Assembly (NCBI GenBank): GCA_965214635.1
Contig: OZ243964.1
Span: forward strand, 1,116,001-1,180,000
DNA from: Bin90 sp965214635
Lineage (GTDB): Bacteria; Chloroflexota; Dehalococcoidia; Lucifugimonadales; JADFKI01
Length of the DNA stretch: 64,000 nucleotides
Reading direction: 5' to 3'
Part shown: positions 1 to 8,300 of the stretch, in pieces
Layout: every line of letters starts with the position of its first letter
How positions within the stretch are numbered: position 1 is the stretch's first letter
Position numbers and translations under genes: made by a program
The notes under the pieces: model-generated
The model's input: the letters and a program-made list of their open reading frames with translations, nothing else
Told to the model about the DNA's origin: nothing
The model's database searches: none

Positions 1-156
1 GCATGATTCGTACTTCAGCAGAGTAGAATTGCTTCTCGTCTAGTATATAGTACGATTTATGCAAACATGCAAATCGGCTCTAAAATCAGTGCTTTTGGTG
101 CCTGAAATAGCGGTTTTCAGTCCGAAAATTCTGAATGTCAACACGCCCTAGTCATG

Positions 157-218
157 GGGGGTGCTCCTCCTCTGCGAGTCTTGTTAACTCACAGAATGGA
201 GCATCCCCGTGGCTTTTT
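157..218 (+). terminator. hairpin, terminator-like, upstream of the IS1-type element
   Basis: Arms at 157-167 and 198-208 pair over 11 bp with one G-U wobble, across a loop of about 30 nt. A short T run follows at about 213-217. The long loop makes it a weak terminator. It could also be the end of an unrecognised element. Nothing else is recognisable in 1-243. Confidence 0.3.
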
Positions 219-310
219 CAACTACCCACTAAACTAGCACCATGGTATTCTCAACATACAGAGATAATGAGTTATAATATGTCATAACATCAAACACAGT
301 GAGGTATCTT

Positions 311-595
311 ATGGCCCGTGAACGTACCTATCGCCACGATATTCGCTGCATCGACTGCGGCTCTAACTGGATGCGCAAAAACGGACTAGCGCGCGGCAAG
401 CAGTCTTACAGATGCGGAGACTGTGGTCGCCGCTACTTCCCAGAGGCTGCATATCACCGCCCCAGCGCTGCCCTCAAGGCACAGGCGGTTAAGATGTATC
501 TGGAAGGCAGCAGTTTGAGCGCCGTAGGCAGAGTGTTTGGGTACAGCGCCACAGCGGTTCACGGGTGGGTGAAAAAAGGGGGCGTGAGGCATTAG
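311..595 (+). CDS. IS1-type transposase, upstream frame (InsA-like)
   Basis: About 94 residues from the ATG at 311, which has a GAGG element 7 nt upstream. An upstream in-frame GTG at 299 is less likely. The N-terminus has a zinc ribbon with CIDCGS near residue 14 and CGDCGRR near residue 34. A helix-turn-helix of the type that binds the terminal repeats follows, ending in the motif GYSATAVHGWVKK. This is the IS1 InsA architecture. In IS1 the protein alone represses transposition, and the active transposase is made by a -1 frameshift into the next frame. A run of six A at 572-577, just before the stop, is where that shift would occur. Confidence 0.8.
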   Translation: MARERTYRHDIRCIDCGSNWMRKNGLARGKQSYRCGDCGRRYFPEAAYHRPSAALKAQAVKMYLEGSSLSAVGRVFGYSATAVHGWVKKGGVRH

Positions 596-1074
596 AGCGT
601 CTGCGGGAGCGTGGTCGTAGACGGACTGAGGGGGCAGAGGCGCAGCGTGCTGCTGCGGTGGTGTCCTGTGATGAGATGTGGACATACAAGCGTGCTCGGC
701 GTGCGGAGTTGCGTGAAGATGTGTGGATATGGACAGCAGTGGTAGAAGAGGCTGACGGCAGCAGGTGGGTGGACTTTGAGGTGGGCGACCGCAGCGAGAG
801 GACATTCTTGCGCTTGTATGAGCGCTTACCGGATGCAGAGTTGTATCGCAGTGATGCATATCCTGTGTATCGGTGGTTTCCTCGCAACCGGCATGTGGTG
901 GGGAAGGGAGGTGCGGTGAACTGGAATGAGGGGCTGCATTCGGTATGGCGAAGTAAGTTGAACCGATTAGTGCGTCGTACAAAGGGCTACACCAAGAGCA
1001 TACAGATGCTGGTGTATTCGTTGGCGCTAGTGTGCTGGCATCGGTGGGTAAAATCCAATATCACTGCATGTTAA
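565..1074 (+). CDS. IS1-type transposase, downstream frame (InsB-like catalytic domain)
   Basis: This frame lies at -1 relative to the upstream transposase frame and overlaps it by 31 nt. If ribosomes slip on the A6 run at 572-577, the fusion would be about 254 residues. The DDE-type catalytic core shows DEMWTYKRAR for the first Asp, SDAYPVY for the second and NWNEGLHSVWRSKL for the Glu. The spacing and the tail rich in Arg/Lys match the IS1 InsB' family. The A6 run is in phase AAA AAA GGG, so it is not the textbook X XXY YYZ heptamer; slippage may be modest. Confidence 0.78.
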   Translation: MGEKRGREALERLRERGRRRTEGAEAQRAAAVVSCDEMWTYKRARRAELREDVWIWTAVVEEADGSRWVDFEVGDRSERTFLRLYERLPDAELYRSDAYPVYRWFPRNRHVVGKGGAVNWNEGLHSVWRSKLNRLVRRTKGYTKSIQMLVYSLALVCWHRWVKSNITAC

Positions 1075-1106
1075 GAATACCAAACACCAGGGGGTAGCGT
1101 TTCCAT

Positions 1107-1991
1107 TCAGGTGGTCGAAGACAGAAGCCCCCGGCGTTGCAGCAGTACCAACAGGTTGTGATGCGTCCACGCTGTGCCCATTCGCTCCCGACGCCTTATC
1201 TCTCGCTGAAACCGCTCCAACCGAGATGTGGTCTTGTATCTAAACTGACCAGTACCCAGATGCGCCAATCCCTTAACCAGCGCCTTCTTGCACCACATCA
1301 ACCCACGACCACCCGTCAACTTCACTATCCGAGAAGCCAATTTCCTTGCCTCAGCCAAGTCTTCTGACATCAGCAACTCTTTGGCTTCATCCCAGCCCAC
1401 CTCGCCTATGTTGCGCCTGTACTCCCTAAGCAGATGGAACTGGCATAGCTGATGGGCTGTGCCTTTGCCATAGACCATTCCAATGGCCTCTGCTATCGCT
1501 CTGTCCCCATCGCTCACTAGGTGGGCAGGCTGCCTTATCCCACGCTCATAGGCTTCGGTCAGCGTGTCTTCCCAACTCCCGAACGCCGCCATCACACCGC
1601 CCTTGTCGTCCCGGAACACCTTCAATTCCTGCTTCCCGCCACGAACACCCACCCACACTCCGTCCATCTCCGCCACATCACCAGTAAGCGCAGGTCGCTC
1701 CAACTTCTCCTGCTTGAGCCACTTGCACAGCGTGCTCTTGGCGAACCCATACAGATCACCGACCTTGGCATAACTCAACCCCATCGCCGCCAGTCTCACC
1801 GCCTCTTCACGCGTTTTTTTGAGTACGACTTGCGGCGCTCCACATCGCCCACTAGCTCCATACCACTCTGCATATCTCCGCACTTCCCACATCTGAACAC
1901 GGGCATTGCCAAGTTTACTGCGCCATACTTGGTGATGAGTGTGCGTCGATAGCTGTGGTGGCGTGCCATCGCTAAGTCGCAGGCTTTGCAC
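1107..1991 (-). CDS. IS256-like transposase, downstream catalytic frame
   Basis: This is the -1 frame relative to the upstream transposase ORF. The portion after the slippery run (about 1814 to 1107, 235 codons) is the biologically meaningful part. It shows a helix-turn-helix (GLSYAKVGDLYGFAKSTLCKW) and the DDE residues of the MULE/IS256 fold: Asp in AEMDGVWVG, Asp in LVSDGDRAI, the C-x2-H motif in QLCQFHLLREY, and Glu in SRLERFQREIRRR. The last motif is the clearest IS256-family signature. The family call rests on motif recognition; ISLre2 is an alternative. Confidence 0.8.
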   Translation of the reverse strand: MQSLRLSDGTPPQLSTHTHHQVWRSKLGNARVQMWEVRRYAEWYGASGRCGAPQVVLKKTREEAVRLAAMGLSYAKVGDLYGFAKSTLCKWLKQEKLERPALTGDVAEMDGVWVGVRGGKQELKVFRDDKGGVMAAFGSWEDTLTEAYERGIRQPAHLVSDGDRAIAEAIGMVYGKGTAHQLCQFHLLREYRRNIGEVGWDEAKELLMSEDLAEARKLASRIVKLTGGRGLMWCKKALVKGLAHLGTGQFRYKTTSRLERFQREIRRRERMGTAWTHHNLLVLLQRRGLLSSTT

Positions 1992-2089
1992 ATCGGCTTG
2001 TAGAGCATCAGCGCATCTTGAAGTGTGTCTTGTATTTCCTGTGTAACAGTCTTTTCTGCTTGCTCTTCCAGTTGGTATAGCATACCCAT
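1796..2089 (-). CDS. IS256-like transposase, upstream frame
   Basis: 97 residues from ATG (MGMLY) near the right terminal repeat. It has a segment resembling the N-terminal part of IS256/MULE transposases (TKYGAVNLAMPVFRC) and two Cys pairs (CKAC, CGKC) that may bind zinc. It lacks the catalytic residues. Near its end the codons TCA AAA AAA CGC read across seven A (1820-1814 on the minus strand), a canonical A-AAA-AAA slippery heptamer. A -1 shift there joins it to the catalytic frame and gives about 327 residues. Confidence 0.8.
   Translation of the reverse strand: MGMLYQLEEQAEKTVTQEIQDTLQDALMLYKPMCKACDLAMARHHSYRRTLITKYGAVNLAMPVFRCGKCGDMQSGMELVGDVERRKSYSKKRVKRR
1814..1820 (-). promoter_or_regulatory. 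programmed -1 ribosomal frameshift site (A7)
   Basis: Seven A on the minus strand lie in phase TCA AAA AAA CGC in the upstream frame, the canonical A-AAA-AAA heptamer. The identical site is kept in the other complete copy at 51914-51920. In both copies the downstream catalytic frame is exactly -1, so this is unlikely to be a decay frameshift. Confidence 0.75.
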
Positions 2090-2186
2090 TCGTTTACCCC
2101 CTCTGATTATGGCTTATGCCTCATTCTACAACTCTACCACCTGAATGGAAACGCTATCCATAGAGTAGAAAAAGGCAGCGCGCCAC

Positions 2187-2219
2187 AAAAAAGACCCTCC
2201 CCCGCACTGGGGGAGGGTC
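2187..2219 (-). terminator. intrinsic terminator of the giant surface-protein gene
   Basis: A perfect 11-bp G/C-rich stem (GACCCTCCCCC at 2193-2203 with its complement at 2209-2219) has a 5-nt loop. On the minus strand a run of six T follows (2187-2192). It lies about 155 nt beyond the stop codon of the minus-strand gene at 2375. Confidence 0.9.
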
Positions 2220-2374
2220 GCGCTTCAGGTCGTCTTCCGTGATAGTAAAGTCGTGGTTCGTGATAGTGAGTCGATTTCGTGATTATGGTTGTGTGGCCGG
2301 GATTATGCGTCCGGGATTATGCGCTCGCCCCGCAGCGGTATAGGTCGGTGCGGGGCGAGCGTGTTGTCCCTTGC

Positions 2375-5300
2375 CTAGCGGAGTTCTCCGCCCGGCACCA
2401 GCGTGCCAGATGCCCGCAGGAAGATCCAGTACGCCGAACCTATCTGCAAGTCTCCGTCCTCGGGGCCGTCGCCCTCAGGCGCCAGCACCGTGTGCCACTG
2501 GTTCGTTATCGTGTCAAACCCTAGCACCCGCGCCAAGTCCAGCCCATCGTCTAGGCTCTGCAGGTAGTCCCGCGCGCCTAGCGCGTGGTCTGTGTCCAGC
2601 GCGTTGCCTGTGATGTCCAGCACTGGGATCAGGTTCCAGCCTGCGTACACCGGCACTGACGGCGGCGGCAACGGCGTGCCTGTGCCTGTCGCTCCACCTG
2701 CCAACCTCGGGATTATCACCTCTAGGTCTTGGATGGCATCTCCCAGTATCCAGTAGCCGCGCTTGGACGAGATCGCTGTCAGGTCGCCCTGCCACTCGCT
2801 CTCAAGCGTCTCGCGCACTGCCACCTGCCAGCCGCCCGGCACCACCGGGTCGTAGGTGTAGATTGTTCGCACTTCCATCTCCGTGCCGAACACCGCGCTT
2901 ATGCTGTTGTCCAGTGGCTCGCCCGGCAGGCTCACCAAGTTCCAGCCCGGGTTCAGACGCCGTGTGAACGCGTCTCGCTCTTCAACCTCAAAGTCTATCT
3001 CTAGCGTGTCGTCCAGCTCGTTGCCGGCCATGTCCACCGCTTCTATCTTCAGCTCGTGCTCGCCTATGCTTATCTCCGCATCTGTCAGCGACACCAAGAA
3101 GGTCTCACCACCGTCTGTGGATTTCGCACGCTCGACCGGATCTAGTTCTATTCCGTCCAACTCTAACAGCGTGATGGTCACCTTGTCGAAGTTGTCCTCT
3201 GCGTACTCGCTCGTCTCTGCCGTGCAGTCGTCTGTGTTGTCTCCGCGCTTCTTGCCCGGCACACAGTCCGGCAGGAACGGGCTGCTGAAGTCTATCTCTA
3301 TGAACAGCGGCGACTTCACCTCCACCGCGGGGTCGGTCTCACCGGCGTCCACGCCGCTTATCACCACCCGTGGCTTCGGCAGGTTCAGGTCTGCCTCGAA
3401 GAAGTGCGCATCGTCTGCGTTCACATCTCCATCGCGCTCGAAGAAGTTGGTCACGATGCTTCCAGGCTTAACGCCTTCGCTGCCCAAGTTTGCCTGCGGC
3501 GAGCGGTCTGTACCCGATATGTGGATGTTGTAGTAGCCCGTCTCGTCAGGCTTGTTCACCGTCACCGTCCACTGGTTCGTGGTGTCTTTCTTCACCACAG
3601 AACTTATCGTGTCGTCCGCTATGTCTCCGCTCTCTGCGCAGTCAGCATACGCTTCCTTGCCGCTGTCGCTGCTGCGGATATGTCCGCGTTCTCCGTCCAC
3701 TCCGTTCGTGTTCACGCAACCTGCAGGCGCGTTCACATAGGTCACCGTTATCGTCGGACGCGTGGCACTCAACCGCTCGTCTGAACTCACCGTGAACACG
3801 ACCTTGTCGTCCTCACCTGCCAGCACCTGCGACTGCGGCGTCTCTAGCGGCGATGCCAGATTTTCCACCGTGAATGCCGGCGCTATCCAGTCCTCCGCCT
3901 CTATCTCGTCGTCGTCCTGCTCGTTCGCTGCCTCGTCCTCTATCCCGTTCGGAACCACGCTCACATCCGGCGTCTCGTCCGGCTCTAGCTCGTCCTCCAG
4001 CTCTATGAACACCGTACGCGCTATGTTCCTGTAGTTGGAGTTCACCTTGCCCGCAAAACGACCCTGGGTTTCGTCCGTCTCAAAGTCGTCAGGCGTCTCG
4101 TACCACAGCACCCGTGCTATCGTGTGCCCTTCAACCACGAAGTCGTCCGCCTCTATCGTCTCTTCGTTCAGGTCTGACGCGTCCTCAAACACCACTTGCA
4201 GGAACTTGCGGTTGTCGTCGTACTCATCCCCTGATGCGTCCCACGCCACACCCGTCCGTGCCTCGTATATCTTCGGCGCTGTGGTGTCTACCGTTATCTC
4301 CAGCAGCGCTTCGTCCGACTCGTTCTCGTCCGGGTCGTACGCTACGCAGTTGCCTGCTGCATCGCACGCTATGAAGGTCACATAGTGTGTGCCCTCGCCG
4401 CCGAAGTCTATCTCCGTCAGCACATCAAACCCATCGTCTATCGAGTCAAAGTCGTTCGCATCGCTTATCAGGTTGTACCTTGAGCTGCCCGGCGGGCAGT
4501 AGATGCTCGCATCATCGTGCAAGGTCACCACTAGCGCTGTGCCATCTGGCAGGTCGTCAGCCGCTGTGCCCGATTCCACATTGTGGCACTGCTGGCTTGA
4601 CACCAGCGCCACCACCGAGGTGTACTCATCGTCTCCATCTGTGTCAGGCAGATCCTCTGGCTCCGGCAACCCCGACAATGCGTCCGTTACCGTGAACGAG
4701 TACTCCACCTCTTCATCGTCTATCGACGCTTCGTGCTCCGGCGTGAAGTCACCAAACTCGGGCGCTTCGTTCTCTATCGACACCGTCTCGCTTATCGTCG
4801 ACTGACCGCCAAACTCTATCGTCAGTGTGTCCTCTTCGTCCACATCTAGGCGCGCTATCCCGCCATCGCTGTGCTTGTACACCGCCGATGTGCCCTCTGT
4901 CGGGTTCTCCGACACCAGCAGCACTGCCGCTGCGAACTTGTTCGGCGTGTGCTCTAGACGGTACGCCTGAAGGTTCAGCGTGTCGTCTGAATCTGATGCC
5001 TCTAGGTTCACCACCACGCAGTTCCCGCCGTCGCAGCCCGGGTCTATCTGCTCTGCCGTTACCTCTATCCGCAGCACCGTGCCCCAGCTCGCGTGCTCGG
5101 TCTCCACGAACAGCTCTGGCGCTGTCTGGCCCTCGCTCGGCTCATCCGTCGCTGGCAGGTCGTCCGGACGACCGAAGCGGTCTGTGCGCGTGTCCCCCAA
5201 CGCCGTGTTCGGGTCACCCACTATCAGCGGCGCCGGCACCGGGTTCGCCTTCGACACATCTATCGACTCTATCCCGTCTGCCTCGTTCGTTACCGTTATC

Positions 5301-8300
5301 GTTACCGGCAACGACGCGCTGTGCAGTCCGTCTGATGCCGTCACCGTCACCGGGTACGACACCCGCGACTCGTAGTCTAGCGGCGCTTCTGTGGACAGCA
5401 CTCCGCTGCTACCGTCCATCGTGAAGTTGTCTTCATCGCTTATGCTGAACTCTATCTCGTCCCCGTCAGGGTCTGTCGCTGTGTAGGTGGACAGCGCTAC
5501 GCCTGCAACCGTGTTCTCTGCCACGCTCAACGCCGCGGCACCATCTATCTCTGGCGCGTTGTCGTTCACATTGGTGATTGTCAGCAGCAGCAGCACTTCG
5601 TCTGTCGCTCCGCTGTCATCCTCCACCAACACCTCTATCCCGTACTCTGAGCGGATTTGGCGCACTCCGTTCACCACTGGCTCGTAGTCCAGCTCCGCTA
5701 TCGTGGTTAGCACGCCCGTCTCTATGTGGATCTCGAAGAACCGCGTGTCGTCTGCATCGCGCAGCTTGTAGTCCAGCGTGTCGCCATCGTCCGCGTCTGA
5801 CGCCTCAAAGTCGTACAGCTCTGTGCCTATTGGCGACACCACATCGCCGTCCGCATTTGTGTGCGTCTCTTCTATCGTCTTGCTCGTTATGAAGTCCGTG
5901 AACTCCGGCTTGTCGTTCGCGTTCAGCACCGTAACCGTTATTTCCAGCTCGGTCTGCACGCCCGTCTCGTCCGTCGCCACTATCGTCAGCGCGTAGTCGT
6001 TGTCTTCTTGCGCGTCTGCGTCCAGTGCCTCACCCGATGCCAAGCTCACTCTCAGCTGGCCCGCTGGGCTTATGGCGAACGGCGGGGCTTCCGTTCCTGC
6101 CTCCGGCTCTTTCAGCGTGAAGGTTACGTCCGTGCCCTCGGGGTCGGTCGCACTGTACGGCTCTCCGAACTCTGCTGTCTTGGACTCGTCAACCGTTACT
6201 ATCAGCACTGGCTCTACAAACACCGGCGGCTCGTCCACCGCTATGATGTTTATGGTAACAATGCCCAGCGTCTCCCCCTCCGCATCCTCGTCCTTTATCG
6301 TCAGGATGTAGCGGTTCGCCGGGTTCCCCCCTGCGTCTTGGTCTAGTACATTCGCCTCTATCGCCGCTTCTAGGATGCTTATCTGTCCCTCGTCTGACAC
6401 TGCGAACACTTCACTCGCATCGCCCGACAGGTCAGGATCCATGAAGTAGTCGTCCGTTATTATCTCTCCGTTAGAGTCTTCAAAGCGGATTTGCGCTCCA
6501 GGGATGTCTCCTGCGCCCTGCGTCTCGTCCACATCAAACACTACCTGCGCCTTTGGCGGCACTCCATCTACCGTTATCGTTATCTTGTGATGGTCCTCTT
6601 CGCCTACCGTCTCGTCTTTAATCGTTATCGTCAGCTCGTACTCGTCCAGGTCTGGGTCGTTGTGGAACCTCAATGCTTCTGTGGACTGCAGCAAGCCGCC
6701 TTCGCTTATCTGGAAGTTCACTGTGTCCGACACTTCGTACGACACTTCGTGAAGCACTGCGTCTACTGGGTCATCACGCTCAGTATCCGGATCGTCGCTG
6801 AGACCGGGAACCTGTATCGGGATGTCCACATACACCGTGCTTCCCCGAACCTCATCGTCCGAGCCGTCAAAGTCCACTATCACCATGGCTTCGGCGTCTT
6901 CTTCTGACCCGCTCGGCCCGCTCGGCTCTGCCTCTACCATCCCATCTTCCGGCGCGTCTTCCTCGAACTTCGCGCTCAGCTCGGTTACGGTCACCATGAA
7001 CTCCAGCTCGTCCGGTTCTAGCCCGCCGAGGTTCTGGTCTGCAGCCGTCAGCTTCAGCTCGTAGATGTCCATATCGTCATCGTCGTGGAACCTCAACGCA
7101 GCTGTGGACATCAGCACGCCGTTATCGTCCGCGCTGAACTCGAACAGGTCCGTTGCCGTGTCGTCTGCGTTCATCACCTTGTAGGTAACATCGTGCCCGC
7201 CAGCATCGTCCACGAACTCGCTTATGTCTATCACCTTGCGCCCGACGGCTTCGCCGCTGAGGTCCGACGTCTTGCGCCTGTCCAGTTCGCCTTCGTCCTC
7301 GAAATCGAACGGGGTGTTTTCGTTGTTGAACTCTATCGGTGCTTCCACCGTGCCCCGCGTCGGCGCGCTATCCAAGAACATCGCCGCGGTCGGCGCATCC
7401 ACCGCCGTTATCTGCACCTCTATGCTGCGCGGCGAACGGTATGCGCTGGTTGTATTGTCACGCAGCGCCACATCTACCACGATGGTGTAGACGCCCGGCG
7501 CCAGATCGTCAACCGCGATTCTTATCTCACCTTGCGGGTTGATGCTGAAGTTCCTTCCATCTGCCGTGTCCCGGATGGTGAAGATTACCGTAGATCCCGA
7601 CCTTTCAACACGTTCCCATGTGGGGTTGGTCTCTATCGTGCCTATGACGCCCTTATCGTCAGTGAATTTCTGGACGCTGTATGAGTCGTCATCTTCTGCC
7701 GCTGCCGTGGGGTCGTCTTGGGTTGTTATGTCTATCGTTTCGAAGTGAGTGAAGACCACGATTACCACATCGACTTCGTCGGCAACACCCATGCTAGCAA
7801 GAGTGCCATCCGAGTTAACAACCTCAGCCTTCAATGTGATGTCGAAGGGGGAAGCGGTCTCCAGCAAAGGGGCAGCAAGGGGGTTAGCGACTGTTATCGC
7901 CCCGGTGTCAGCATCAATGTCGAAACTATCGTGGTCGTCTCCAGCCATTGGGTCATCGGCTGTGCTGACTATACTGTACTTCGCCTTCTGACCCATTGCC
8001 GCATTCACAATAGCGGCTCGCACAGTGCCAATCGACGCATCGGGAGTGGCATCATCCTCGTGTATATCGAATTCATAGTCGTCTTGCTCAAATTGAGCTT
8101 CCGGTACGAGAACACGGATTGCTACCTCGATGACGTCGGAAGTACTAGGGTCAACAAGCGTGTCACTCGAGTCATAAACCTCAGCTTCCAAACCGAAGAT
8201 ATAGCCGGTTTCAGTAAATGTAGATAAGTCATGAGGAGTAATTGTTATTACCCCACTTGCCGCATCAATGGCGAACTTATCCATGTCTATACCGGTTATC

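Larger units (their letters stand above)
244..1081 (+). mobile_element. IS1-family insertion sequence
   Basis: Imperfect 18-bp terminal inverted repeats are visible: GGTATTCTCAACATACAG at 244-261 and its inverse, with two mismatches, at 1064-1081. They enclose two overlapping frames for an InsA-like zinc-ribbon/HTH protein and an InsB-like catalytic domain. The length of about 838 bp is close to the usual 0.7-0.9 kb of IS1 elements. No convincing target duplication is seen, so it may be old. The next insertion sequence begins 13 bp downstream. Confidence 0.8.
1095..2156 (-). mobile_element. IS256/MULE-like insertion sequence, complete copy
   Basis: Perfect 21-bp terminal inverted repeats occur at 1095-1115 and 2136-2156 (TAGCGTTTCCATTCAGGTGG plus T). 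The interior, on the minus strand, encodes a two-frame transposase with a conserved -1 slippery run. A second complete copy (51193-52258), an internally deleted copy (10142-10743) and two orphan ends (38386, 52270) are in this window. Adding GG before the repeat gives a 23-bp inverted repeat in the best preserved copy, but here the right side has TCC instead of CC. No target duplication is visible for this copy. Confidence 0.9.

Noticed and set aside
1796..1991. Decay frameshift in the transposase at 1107-2089
   Set aside because: The same frame change at the same A7 occurs in the independent copy at 51193-52258, so programmed shifting is the better explanation.
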